A stretch of DNA of 64,000 nt from Mycolicibacterium fluoranthenivorans. Lineage in GTDB: Bacteria > Actinomycetota > Actinomycetes > Mycobacteriales > Mycobacteriaceae. Location: the NCBI RefSeq assembly GCF_011758805.1, contig NZ_JAANOW010000004.1, forward strand, positions 124,001-188,000, given 5' to 3'. Every line of letters starts with the position of its first letter. The stretch's first letter is position 1. Position numbers and translations under genes: made by a program. The notes below the pieces were generated by a model, which was not told the DNA's origin, made no database searches, and saw only the letters and a list, made by a program, of their open reading frames with translations. Shown one piece after another: positions 8,976 through 20,603 of the stretch.

Positions 8976-10190
8976 ATGTCCAGTACCGCAACATCTTTGG
9001 CCGCCGGACAGCGGCTGGAGGTGTTGTTCGACGAGATCGCCGAGTTGTGCGGGCAGCGCAACGCGATCGACGGGCGCCTGGTGCAGATCGTGGCCGAGTT
9101 GGAGCGCGAGGAGCTATGTGGCCTGACCGGTGTCCGTTCCCTGTCGGCGTTGGTGGCGTGGAAAACCGGGGTCGCCCCGCGTAACGCCGAGACCGTCGTC
9201 GCGGTGGCACGACGGTTGCAGGAGTTCCCGCGCTGCGCCGAAGCCCTGCGTGAGGGGCGGTTGTCGCTGGATCAGGTCGGGGTGATCGCCGAACGTGCCG
9301 CCGAGGGCTCCGATGCGCATTACGCCGAACTGGCGTCGGTGGCCACGGTCAGCCAGCTGCGCACCGCAATCACGATGGCACCGCGACCCGATCCCGAGCC
9401 ACCGCCCGAATCAGGACCGGAGGTCACGAAAACCTCCACCGGGGACCGGTACACCACCTACCGGATCCGGCTACCCCGTCTGGAGGCCGCGACATTCGAT
9501 GCGGCCGTGCAGTCCCACCACGACGCGTTGATCGCCGAACACCCCGCCGACACCGAAGACAGCACTCCGTTCCCGACTCGGGTGGATGCGTTCATGAGCC
9601 TGGTCGAGGCCGGCTGGGACACCGACGTGGCCCGGCGCCCACACGGCCAGCACACCACCGTGGTCGTGCACCTCGACCTCGACAAGCCCGCCGCCGCACT
9701 ACACCTGGGTCCGCTGCTGTCCGAGGATGAACGCCAGTACCTGCTCTGCGACACCACCTGCGAAGTGTGGTTCGCACGCCACGGCCAACCGATCGGCGCC
9801 GGCCGGACCACCCGCACCATCAACCGCCGCCTGCGCCGCGCACTCGAGCACCGCGACCGCTGCTGTGTGGTGCCTGGCTGCGCCGCCACCCGCGGACTGC
9901 ACGCCCACCACCTCCAGCATTGGGAAGACGGCGGCCCCACCGAACTGTCCAACCTGGTCCTGCTCTGCCCGTTCCACCACCGGCTGCATCACCGCGGCGG
10001 CCTCACCCTCACCGGCCCAGCCGAGCGGCTGGTCGTCACCGACAGCGACGGCCGAAAACTCCACGGCGGAACCTTGGCCCGCCCACCCACCACACCGGCA
10101 CCCGTGGTCCCGCCCTACCCCGGACCGACCGGCGAACGCGCCCAATGGTGGTGGTACCAACCCTTCGAACCACCACCAGGGGTCAACTAG
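8976..10190 (+). CDS. DUF222 / HNH endonuclease, 13E12 repeat family
   Basis: 404 residues. The N-terminal helical DUF222 domain (about 1-250) contains FPRCAEALREGRLS and LDQVGVIAERA, typical of the mycobacterial 13E12 (REP13E12) family. The C-terminal HNH domain carries CVVPGCAATRGLHAHHL, then NLVLLCPFHHRLHH, so the Cys pairs and catalytic His are intact. The family is multicopy in mycobacteria and may serve as phage-attachment or recombination target sequence; its nuclease function is unproved. Start ATG 8976. It follows the helicase by 36 bp on the same strand and marks the left edge of a region absent at this place in M. tuberculosis. Confidence 0.88.
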   Translation: MSSTATSLAAGQRLEVLFDEIAELCGQRNAIDGRLVQIVAELEREELCGLTGVRSLSALVAWKTGVAPRNAETVVAVARRLQEFPRCAEALREGRLSLDQVGVIAERAAEGSDAHYAELASVATVSQLRTAITMAPRPDPEPPPESGPEVTKTSTGDRYTTYRIRLPRLEAATFDAAVQSHHDALIAEHPADTEDSTPFPTRVDAFMSLVEAGWDTDVARRPHGQHTTVVVHLDLDKPAAALHLGPLLSEDERQYLLCDTTCEVWFARHGQPIGAGRTTRTINRRLRRALEHRDRCCVVPGCAATRGLHAHHLQHWEDGGPTELSNLVLLCPFHHRLHHRGGLTLTGPAERLVVTDSDGRKLHGGTLARPPTTPAPVVPPYPGPTGERAQWWWYQPFEPPPGVN

Positions 10191-10250
10191 ATGTGCGACG
10201 TCAACCGAGAAACCGGCGTCGGACGCGCTCACACCCGTTGAACCCTGCTG

Positions 10251-10628
10251 TCATGTAGCGAGGTAGGTGCGCAGGATGTCCGCTTTACGTTGAAGGCGTT
10301 CGGCGGCATCGTGTTGGCGCATCGAGCGGTATTGCTCGCCGTGTGTCTCGTATTCGCAAATGAGGTCTCCAACGATGACCTGGATATCCGACATGCCCAG
10401 CTCACGTCTTGGCGCTTCAGTTGATCCGACTCCCGGCGAGGAATGGGCGATGGTGCCGTCAGTGGATTGTGGTGATTTCGGCCCTGGGTGAACGGCTTCG
10501 GCATTATCGATCGCGGCGATCATGGTTCGCAGCGTTGAGATCATCTCGGATTGGCGCGATTTGAGCGCGGCGCGAAGGTCGCGGCGTAGTCGATCGCGGA
10601 AGGCCGACGAGTCTTGGGTGGGCTTCAC
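10251..10628 (-). CDS. Small GatB/YqeY-like protein
   Basis: 125 residues. The N-terminus RDRLRRDLRAALKSRQ followed by MISTLRTMIAAIDNAEAV resembles the N-terminal helices of the YqeY (GatB tail-like) family. The rest contains a Ser/Gly/Pro linker and a helical C-terminus (EQYRSMRQHDAAERLQRKA) that also fits YqeY helices. YqeY domains bind tRNA in GatB; what free YqeY proteins do is unclear. The start GTG at 10628 overlaps the hydrolase stop in a GTGA, so it is the last gene of a three-gene operon. The family call rests on pattern resemblance only. Confidence 0.6.
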   Translation of the reverse strand: MKPTQDSSAFRDRLRRDLRAALKSRQSEMISTLRTMIAAIDNAEAVHPGPKSPQSTDGTIAHSSPGVGSTEAPRRELGMSDIQVIVGDLICEYETHGEQYRSMRQHDAAERLQRKADILRTYLAT

Positions 10629-11476
10629 GGTTTCGCGCCTTGACTCAGAAACGTGTGAAGTTCATCGCCGTCATCGACGGTGCCGTGGCCCACATCGGCG
10701 AGGACTTTGATTGATGCCGTGGGCTGTAGGCGTGTCAAGCGCGCGGCGGTGTCGCGCGAGCTGATCATGCGGTCGCGTGCACCCAGCGCGACGAAAAGTG
10801 GTGCGGTGATGGACTTCAGGTCCGTGTCGGAGAAGACGGGCAGCGTGTCGTGGCGGGGACGGTAGTTGCGGTGGATCGCAAGCATGTAGTCGATGACGGG
10901 ATCGGGGATGTTGCCCGGTCCAAGCACGATCCGAAGGGCAAGACGCGTACCGCGGTCTCCGAATGGCATGAGGGCCAGTGCGGCGAACACGGCACCGTAG
11001 CGTTGGCGGCCGATACCGCCCGGGGCGCGCAGCGCCAGTCGTTGGACGCGGCCGGTCCGGCGGATCGCGTAATCGGTTGCCAGCCAACCACCCAACGACA
11101 CCCCTACCAGGGCAGCTGTGTCGACGCCCAACCCATCGAGGACGTCGTCGAGCCACAGTGCATAGGCGTCGGAGCTTCGTGGCGGTCGAGATGGTGCGCT
11201 CAATCCGGGCTCGCCAATGACGTCGACCATGTACAGCCTGTGGGTCAGTGACCAGCGCGGCGCGTCAGCGTGCCAGATCGCGCTGTTGCTTCCCGCGCCA
11301 TGCAGCAATACGACCGGTGGCGCCTCGGTGGGTCCGCAGTCCACGACGAAGGTCTCGCCCTCGCGTGTGGCGACGGTGCGCTGTCGCAGCGGAACGGTCC
11401 AGCGCTGAAGGTGCTCGCGGTAGCGGCTCTCGACTGCCCGCTGGCCCGATAGTGAGCGGTAGACCTCGGTTTTCAC
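10625..11476 (-). CDS. Alpha/beta hydrolase
   Basis: Serine hydrolase of about 283 residues. VVLLHGAGSN is the oxyanion-hole region, VGVSLGGW the nucleophile elbow (GxSxGG), ALGARDRMI carries the acid, and ADVGHGTVDD the catalytic His. The start is set at the GTG reading VKTEVYRSL, which overlaps the stop of the upstream HTH gene as GTGA. A longer frame starting with TTG at 11566 would run deep into the HTH gene without family support. The substrate is unknown. It is flanked by the regulator upstream and the YqeY-like gene downstream, both with 4-nt overlaps. Confidence 0.78.
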   Translation of the reverse strand: MKTEVYRSLSGQRAVESRYREHLQRWTVPLRQRTVATREGETFVVDCGPTEAPPVVLLHGAGSNSAIWHADAPRWSLTHRLYMVDVIGEPGLSAPSRPPRSSDAYALWLDDVLDGLGVDTAALVGVSLGGWLATDYAIRRTGRVQRLALRAPGGIGRQRYGAVFAALALMPFGDRGTRLALRIVLGPGNIPDPVIDYMLAIHRNYRPRHDTLPVFSDTDLKSITAPLFVALGARDRMISSRDTAARLTRLQPTASIKVLADVGHGTVDDGDELHTFLSQGAKP

Positions 11477-11901
11477 ATCTCGGCCTGACGTGTCAACGCG
11501 CCTATCAAGCCAAGGGCAACTGAGGTCGATTCCAGATCGCCGACGACGAAGACGGTGAGACGGCAAGCAGATTCGTCATACGTAGAGTGGACGCTGAGCT
11601 GCCCTGTGGAGTGGCTTGAGTTGCCGACCGCTGCAGCGGTCAGGTGGGTCGTGATCCGATCCATCGTGAGGCGGTCGACATCATTGATGTGCACGACGGT
11701 TGATACGTGCGCATCCGGGCTCCTGGTCGGTTTATCGCCTATCACGCCGGCGAAGGCCCGCAAATCCTGCTCGGCGATCCGGTACTGCTTGCCGACCCGC
11801 GCGGCCGGCAGGCGGCCGTCTCGGATATACCCACGCACGGTCCGCACGTGCAGCCCGAGAATGTCGGCCACCTGTTCGGCCGAGTACACGGCAACACTCA
11901 T
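11473..11901 (-). CDS. Helix-turn-helix (excisionase/MerR-like) DNA-binding protein
   Basis: About 142 residues. The N-terminal winged HTH of the excisionase type is clear: YSAEQVADILGLHVRTVRGY, then IRDGRLPAARVGKQYRI. The C-terminal ~75 residues (STVVHINDVDRLTMDRI, LTVFVVGDLES) look like a small beta-alpha sensor or dimerisation domain I do not recognise. ATG at 11899-11901 is preferred; GTG at 11905-11907 is possible. A perfect inverted repeat overlaps the translation start region, suggesting autoregulation. It is the first gene of the hydrolase/YqeY operon and its probable local regulator. Confidence 0.72.
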   Translation of the reverse strand: MSVAVYSAEQVADILGLHVRTVRGYIRDGRLPAARVGKQYRIAEQDLRAFAGVIGDKPTRSPDAHVSTVVHINDVDRLTMDRITTHLTAAAVGNSSHSTGQLSVHSTYDESACRLTVFVVGDLESTSVALGLIGALTRQAEM

Positions 11902-11902
11902 C

Positions 11903-11935
11903 GTCACAAACTACCTCATCGTTCCCTTTTGTGAC
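11903..11935 (-). promoter_or_regulatory. Inverted repeat over the HTH gene start (candidate operator)
   Basis: GTCACAAA at 11903-11910 and TTTGTGAC at 11928-11935 are perfect 8-bp arms separated by 17 bp. The element covers the ribosome-binding region and possible GTG start of the HTH gene. A dimeric HTH protein bound here would block its own operon. The same repeat could instead fold in the mRNA leader. Confidence 0.5.
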
Positions 11936-11979
11936 CACCAATAGGGAATGATAGGGACATATTCGGAGGTGACCGGCCG

Positions 11980-13926
11980 TCACTCGTCGCGGGAGTGCCT
12001 GCCTCGACTGGGGCGCGAATGCCTGCCCTCCGATGGCGCATCGGCCTCATCGTCGGACGGCGGTAAGGGCTGGAGCCAGCCGCCCTGATCAGCGTGGAAA
12101 CCGTTGTGCGGGTGCGCGATCTGGTCCACCGGACGGTCCGCGAGCAGATCGTCGAGGATGCTGCGCCACGCGCGATCGGTTTCCGGTTCTGGTTCCGGTT
12201 CCGGTTCGGCGTGCTGCCAGGTGTCGGCGGGCGCGGGCAGCGGGTGTTCGACATGGGCATACAGCGGCTCGGTCATCGACTCATCCGCCATACCGTCGAC
12301 GACGGGGAGCAGGTCAGTCGGCGCGTCGGCGCCGGTGCTGCGGACGGCCGGCTCAGCCCAGTCCACCGTGTACTCGATGTAGTCGTCCTCGTCGTGCCAG
12401 TGCTCGTCCACGGAATGCTGGGGCGGCGGGGCCGGGAGTCGCGGCGCGGGCAGACCGGTGACCAACCGTGGCGCGCCGACGCTGCCGCGCAGGAACAGCG
12501 CGGCGACCACCCCGAACAACGCCACGAATGCGGGCAGCAACAGCGACTGGGACAGCGCCGCCGAGAACGGCTCACGCAGGAAGTCCGGCAGCACGGTGGC
12601 CTGCCCCTCGGCACCGGCGGGTGCGGCGCCGCCTGCCGGCATCTCGGCCCCGATCCGCGAGGTCATGAACGCCGCCATCCCGGCACTGCCGAGCACCGAG
12701 CCGACCTGACGGGTGGTGTTGTAGACGCCCGACCCGGCGCCGGCGAGGTGGGGCGGCAGGTTGCGGGTCGCGGTGGCCGCCAGCGGTGACCAGATGAATG
12801 CCATCCCCGCTCCCATCACCGTCAGCGGGAGCAGCAACCGCCAGATGGGTGTGCTGGGCGTCAACTCGATCGACAACCAGGTCAGCCCGATCGCCATGGC
12901 CGCGAAACCGAACCCGATGATCGGCGCGGGATGCGCCCGGTCGACGATGCGCCCCACGACCGGTGCCAGCACACCCGTCGCGATGGCCATCGGTGCGGTG
13001 AGCAATGCCGACCGGGTGTAGGACAACCCGCACACCGCGGGCGCATAGAACATGACCGGCAGGATCATCGCGGTCACCGTGAAGCCGATCACGGCGATGC
13101 CGACATTCGACAGGGTGAAGTCGCGGTCCCGGAAGATCGTCAGCGGGATCAGCGGCTCGCGCGGGTTGACGGCCTGCCAGTAGACGAATGCGGCCATGAA
13201 CCCCGTGCCCGCGACGATGGTGGCCCAGATCCACGGCGCCCAGTGGTGCGACTGCCCCTCTTGCAGTCCGAACACGATGAGGAACATCGCGATACCGGAC
13301 AGCGCGACGCCCAGCACGTCGAAACTGTGCTTCTTGGTGGGTAATACCGGAACCAGCCATACCGCCAGCGCCAAGCCGAGCACACCGATCGGCACGTTGA
13401 CGAAGAAGATCCACTGCCAGCCCAGCCCGTCGACCAGGACGCCCCCGGCCAGCGGCCCGACCAGGGTGGCCACCCCGGCGGTGGCACCCCACACACTCAT
13501 CGCCACACCGCGGCGGTCCGGCGGGAAGATGCGGGTGATCGTCGACAGGGTCTGCGGCGTCAGCAATGCCGCCCCGACACCCTGCACCACCCGCGCGGCG
13601 ATCAGCATCTCGATCGACCCGGACAGGCCGCACCACAGCGAAGCCAGGGTGAAGACCCCCAGCCCCAGCAGGTAAAGGTTCTTGGGGCCGAACCGGTCAC
13701 CGAGCCGGCCGGCCACCAACAGCGGTACGGCGTAGGCCAGCAGATAGGCGCTGGTCACCCAGATGACACCGTCGTAGTCGGTCGACAGCGCCTCCATGAC
13801 GCGTTTGTTGGCCACGGCGACGATCGTCGAGTCGACGAGGATCATGAAGAACCCGACCAACATCGCCCACAGGGCGTGCCAGGGGTTGGCCGGGCGCACG
13901 CGTTGCTCAGTCAGGATTTCGGGCAT
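11980..13926 (-). CDS. DHA2-family MFS drug exporter with long C-terminal tail (Rv1250-like)
   Basis: Proton-driven multidrug exporter of the 14-TM EmrB/QacA type, 648 residues. The transport core (about 1-475) has [16 protein letters not shown] (motif A) and [20 protein letters not shown] (motif C region). It is followed by ~170 hydrophilic residues rich in Asp, Glu and Pro, ending in a basic stretch ([12 protein letters not shown]). The tail is longer than in most DHA2 proteins and should be cytoplasmic. Start ATG 13924-13926. In M. tuberculosis the equivalent Rv1250 is adjacent to Rv1251c; here about 3 kb of extra genes separate the two. Confidence 0.9.
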   Translation of the reverse strand: MPEILTEQRVRPANPWHALWAMLVGFFMILVDSTIVAVANKRVMEALSTDYDGVIWVTSAYLLAYAVPLLVAGRLGDRFGPKNLYLLGLGVFTLASLWCGLSGSIEMLIAARVVQGVGAALLTPQTLSTITRIFPPDRRGVAMSVWGATAGVATLVGPLAGGVLVDGLGWQWIFFVNVPIGVLGLALAVWLVPVLPTKKHSFDVLGVALSGIAMFLIVFGLQEGQSHHWAPWIWATIVAGTGFMAAFVYWQAVNPREPLIPLTIFRDRDFTLSNVGIAVIGFTVTAMILPVMFYAPAVCGLSYTRSALLTAPMAIATGVLAPVVGRIVDRAHPAPIIGFGFAAMAIGLTWLSIELTPSTPIWRLLLPLTVMGAGMAFIWSPLAATATRNLPPHLAGAGSGVYNTTRQVGSVLGSAGMAAFMTSRIGAEMPAGGAAPAGAEGQATVLPDFLREPFSAALSQSLLLPAFVALFGVVAALFLRGSVGAPRLVTGLPAPRLPAPPPQHSVDEHWHDEDDYIEYTVDWAEPAVRSTGADAPTDLLPVVDGMADESMTEPLYAHVEHPLPAPADTWQHAEPEPEPEPETDRAWRSILDDLLADRPVDQIAHPHNGFHADQGGWLQPLPPSDDEADAPSEGRHSRPSRGRHSRDE

Positions 13927-13979
13927 CTACTCGGGGTGTCGAAGAGGCGGCGCGACCGATGCGCCGTACTGCCGACAAC

Positions 13980-15233
13980 TTACGCCGCGTCGGCGACAGG
14001 CTCGCCGGCCGGCACATCCTCGGACTCCGCGGTGGCGGACCCGACCGCCAGCAGCGCGAAGAGTGCGACACTCGAACCGACGACCATCACCAGTGCGAGC
14101 GCGAACTCGTTGTTGCCGAGCACCCCGACCAGTGGCGCCACGGCAGCCCCCAGTCCGAACTGGGCCGCACCCAACAGCGCGGCCGCCGTCCCCGCCGCGT
14201 CGGAATGTCTGGACAGTGCCACCGCGGGCGCGTTCGGGATGACCAGACCCATGGCGGCAAGGATCAGCCAGATCGGTACCAGGAAGCCCCACAGTCCCCC
14301 GACGTGGCCGAGCGCCAGCGCGACGAACACCGCTGCGGTGACCGCCGACACGGTCAGGGCCGACACCGTGATGGTCTGCGGCGTGAACCGCTTGAGCAGC
14401 AGCACGTTGGCCTGAGTCGCGCCGATTAGTGCGACCGCCCCGGCGGCGAACACCAGCGCGAAGGTCTGCTGGTCCAGCCCGTAGCGCCCCTGCAGCACGA
14501 ACGGCGCCGCGGCGATATAGCCGAACAGTCCGGCCATGCCGAGGGCGGCGACCAGAACCAGGATGACGAACCGCACGTCACGCAGCAGCTCACCGTAGGT
14601 CGCGAGGATATTGCGCACGTGCAGCGGACGCCGATGTGATACCGGCAGGGTCTCGGGCAGTGCCAGCGCGGCCATCAGCAGAAGGGCGCCGGCCAGCACC
14701 ACCAGTGCGGCGAACACCCAGTGCCAGGAGGCCTTGAGTAGCACGACAGCCCCCAGGGACGGCGCGATCACCGGCGCCACACCGAGCACGAGCATCAGCC
14801 GCGACATCACCGTGGCCGCGGCGGTACCCGTGTACAGATCACCGACCACGGCGATCGCGACGACCGATGCGGCTGCCGCTCCGACGCCCTGCAGCCCGCG
14901 GCCGAGCCCCAGCACGACGATATTCGGCGCGAACAGGCATATCAGGGACGCGACCATGTGCAGCACGATCCCGGCCATCAGCGGCCGGCGCCGGCCCAGC
15001 GAATCCGACAACGATCCGACCACCAGCTGGCCCAGGGCCAGCCCGGCCAGGGTCCCGGTCAGGGTCAGCTGCACCACCGAGGAGGACACCGACAAGTCTC
15101 CGGCGATGCGCGGCAGGGCAGGCAGGTACATATCGATGGTGAGCGGGCCGAGCGCGATCAGCAGCCCCAGCACCGTGATGATCCGGATGCGGCTGGGGGC
15201 TTGGATCGCTTCCACGCTCACGGATGTTGCCAC
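13980..15233 (-). CDS. Bcr/CflA-family MFS drug exporter
   Basis: 12-TM major facilitator of 417 residues. The first helix reads ALGPLTIDMYLPALPRIA, diagnostic of the Bcr/CflA family, and motif A is GSLSDSLGRRRPLMAG. It probably exports small drugs or metabolites, as Bcr does with bicyclomycin and sulfonamides in E. coli; the substrate here is unknown. Start GTG 15231-15233. It lies 53 bp upstream of the DHA2 exporter on the same strand, so the two may be co-expressed. It has no counterpart at this place in M. tuberculosis. Confidence 0.9.
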   Translation of the reverse strand: MATSVSVEAIQAPSRIRIITVLGLLIALGPLTIDMYLPALPRIAGDLSVSSSVVQLTLTGTLAGLALGQLVVGSLSDSLGRRRPLMAGIVLHMVASLICLFAPNIVVLGLGRGLQGVGAAAASVVAIAVVGDLYTGTAAATVMSRLMLVLGVAPVIAPSLGAVVLLKASWHWVFAALVVLAGALLLMAALALPETLPVSHRRPLHVRNILATYGELLRDVRFVILVLVAALGMAGLFGYIAAAPFVLQGRYGLDQQTFALVFAAGAVALIGATQANVLLLKRFTPQTITVSALTVSAVTAAVFVALALGHVGGLWGFLVPIWLILAAMGLVIPNAPAVALSRHSDAAGTAAALLGAAQFGLGAAVAPLVGVLGNNEFALALVMVVGSSVALFALLAVGSATAESEDVPAGEPVADAA

Positions 15234-15339
15234 GGTCAGAGGCAGCGCCGCACGTCCGTTTTTTCTTCCGCGCTGGGCGAACAGTGACTGCCGTCACGTT
15301 CGGGCACCGACGCTTCGGCATCGGTCGTTGACGAGAAGT

Positions 15340-15350
15340 TAGCCTTGTTG
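15340..15350 (+). promoter_or_regulatory. Possible promoter -10 region (TAGCCT)
   Basis: TAGCCTTGTTG contains a TAnnnT hexamer typical of mycobacterial SigA -10 elements, 39 bp before the ATG at 15389. The same 11-mer recurs at 16253-16263 ahead of kgd. No convincing -35 accompanies either, which is common in mycobacteria. Confidence 0.3.
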
Positions 15351-15388
15351 TGCATACAGGGCACGGGATCTGCACAGGAGACACAGCG

Positions 15389-16141
15389 ATGAACGCTCGG
15401 TCCAACACCACGAGCCGGCTTCCGGCCACCCGTGACGGCGTCGACGAGGATCCCAGCGCAGCCGCCAAGGCCCTTTCCCAACTCCTGGAACGCAGCACCC
15501 GGTTGCAGGCGCCCGCGGTCACCGCCTACGTCCGCCGCCTGCGCGACAAGAAGCCCGACGCCACCCCCGCCGAGATCATCACCAGCCTGGAGAAGCACTA
15601 CCTGGCCGCGGTGATGGCCAGCGGCGCGGCGGTCGGGTCGGCCGCGGCGTTCCCCGGTATCGGCACGCTGGCCGCCCTGTCCGCGGTGGCAGGCGAGACC
15701 GTGGTGTTCCTGGAGGCGACCGCCGTCTTCGTCCTGGCAGTGGCCGAGGCACACGGCATCCCGGCCGAGCATCGGGAACGGCGCCGCGCCCTGGTGCTGG
15801 CGGTGCTGGTCGGCGATGACAGCAAGCATGCGGTGGCCGACCTGCTGGGCAGCGGGCGCACCAGCGGCGCCTGGCTGTCCGACGGTGCCGCGACACTGCC
15901 GTTGCCCGCGGTGTCCCAGCTGAACAACAGGCTGCTGCGGTTCTTCGTGAAGAAGTACACGCTCAAGCGCGGCGCGATCGCCTTCGGAAAACTGCTGCCG
16001 GTCGGCATCGGTGCCGTCGTCGGCGGGGTGGGCAACCGGCTGATGGGTAAGAAGATCATCGGCAACGCCAGCCGGGCATTCGGTAATCCGCCGCCGCGCT
16101 GGCCGTCCACCTTGCTCGTTCTGCCCGCGCCGCGTCCGTAG
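15389..16141 (+). CDS. Conserved membrane-associated protein (Rv1249c-like)
   Basis: 250 residues of unknown function. The middle has two hydrophobic segments (VMASGAAVGSAAAFPGIG and ETVVFLEATAVFVLAVAEA), and a Gly-rich hydrophobic stretch follows near the C-terminus (LLPVGIGAVVGGVGNRLMG). The N-terminal ~75 residues are hydrophilic and helical. ATG at 15389 is chosen for its AGGAG eight bases upstream; an open frame extends to 15350 without a better start. The position next to kgd equals Rv1249c, annotated as a possible membrane protein. A distant resemblance to EcsC-type proteins crossed my mind but is unsupported. Confidence 0.75.
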   Translation: MNARSNTTSRLPATRDGVDEDPSAAAKALSQLLERSTRLQAPAVTAYVRRLRDKKPDATPAEIITSLEKHYLAAVMASGAAVGSAAAFPGIGTLAALSAVAGETVVFLEATAVFVLAVAEAHGIPAEHRERRRALVLAVLVGDDSKHAVADLLGSGRTSGAWLSDGAATLPLPAVSQLNNRLLRFFVKKYTLKRGAIAFGKLLPVGIGAVVGGVGNRLMGKKIIGNASRAFGNPPPRWPSTLLVLPAPRP

Positions 16142-16167
16142 AACCGGACATATCGACCCACATGCCA

Positions 16168-16191
16168 CTGACATAACCGGCCATATGTCAG
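16168..16191. terminator. Hairpin downstream of the Rv1249c-like gene
   Basis: CTGACATA (16168-16175) and TATGTCAG (16184-16191) are perfect 8-bp arms around an 8-nt loop, 26 bp after the stop codon. It could be a terminator separating this gene from kgd, or a dyad operator. There is no T-tract. Confidence 0.4.
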
Positions 16192-16252
16192 CTCGGGTCA
16201 CCGGCCTGGTACGTCAGCCCGATGTGCCTGGTCGCGCCGCGACCGGAAGCGA

Positions 16253-16263
16253 TAGCCTTGTTG
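16253..16263 (+). promoter_or_regulatory. Possible kgd promoter -10 region
   Basis: TAGCCTTGTTG is identical to the element at 15340-15350 and has a TAnnnT -10 core. It would give a 5' leader of roughly 85 nt before the GTG of kgd. This rests on the hexamer and its repetition only. Confidence 0.3.
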
Positions 16264-16348
16264 CGGCCGAGCGCGGATATCCGCACACACGTGGTGGGCT
16301 CGTCACACACGCCCGCCGTGACAGATGGAATCGAGGCGAAGAACTGCC

Positions 16349-20068
<3,720 letters not shown>

Positions 20069-20078
20069 GACGCCGAAT

Positions 20079-20123
20079 GCAGAAATGCGCGAGATTCCGC
20101 TGAGGGATCTCGCGCATTTCTGC
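20079..20123. terminator. Strong hairpin terminator between kgd and the DUF732 gene
   Basis: Perfect 17-bp arms, GCAGAAATGCGCGAGAT (20079-20095) and its complement (20107-20123), enclose an 11-nt loop. It lies 10 bp after the kgd stop and 10 bp before the end of the convergent DUF732 gene, so it probably serves both strands. It has no U-tract, as is common in mycobacteria. Confidence 0.8.
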
Positions 20124-20133
20124 GTTGAACGGA

Positions 20134-20499
20134 TCAGAAGCCGGGCAGCCCGAATGGCAGTGGTGAGTTCCCGTTGGCCAGCGCGGCCACCGCGCCCGGG
20201 CAGAACGCCTGGATCGCCAGACCGGTGAACATGGTGGCCGGTCCCAGCGGCTGTCCCAGCGTGTCGGCCACATGGGCGGCGGCGTCGGCGGCCTGCTGCC
20301 CGGGCTCGGCCAGCATCGGGCATACCGACTGGCCGACCTGTGCGGCAGTGGCCGGGTCGATATCGCCCAGACCGGACGAGCCGAGCGTCGAGACGAAGGA
20401 GTCGACACCGTCGTCGGCTTGGGCAGGTGCGGCCATGGACAGCGCGAGAGCGCCAGCGGCCAGCGGTGCCGCCAGGGCGGCAATCCGGGTTCGGTTCAT
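20134..20499 (-). CDS. Small secreted DUF732 protein
   Basis: 121 residues with a signal peptide (MNRTRIAALAAPLAAGALAL, cleavage after AQA near residue 28). The mature DUF732-type domain has two cysteines (QSVCPML and QAFCPGA) and ends in NGNSPLPFGLPGF. The family is small, exported and of unknown function in mycobacteria. Start ATG 20497-20499. In M. tuberculosis the relBE toxin-antitoxin pair occupies this place next to kgd. It is divergent from the SDR gene across a promoter region containing a perfect palindrome. Confidence 0.8.
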   Translation of the reverse strand: MNRTRIAALAAPLAAGALALSMAAPAQADDGVDSFVSTLGSSGLGDIDPATAAQVGQSVCPMLAEPGQQAADAAAHVADTLGQPLGPATMFTGLAIQAFCPGAVAALANGNSPLPFGLPGF

Positions 20500-20533
20500 G
20501 GTGTAAGTATCGCTGCCGAACCTGTGCGCGTTA

Positions 20534-20554
20534 CCCGATACCTGCGGTATCGGG
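20534..20554. promoter_or_regulatory. Perfect palindrome in divergent promoter region (candidate operator)
   Basis: CCCGATACC-TGC-GGTATCGGG has perfect 9-bp arms and a 3-bp centre. It lies between the divergent DUF732 and SDR genes, 9 bp before a TAAGCT hexamer (20564-20569) that fits a -10 element for the SDR gene. That placement overlaps the -35 region, as expected for a repressor such as TetR or GntR. No regulator gene is adjacent. Confidence 0.5.
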
Positions 20555-20603
20555 CGTTCCGGCTAAGCTCGACGCCAGTCAACCGCCTACGCGAGGAGTG
20601 TCC

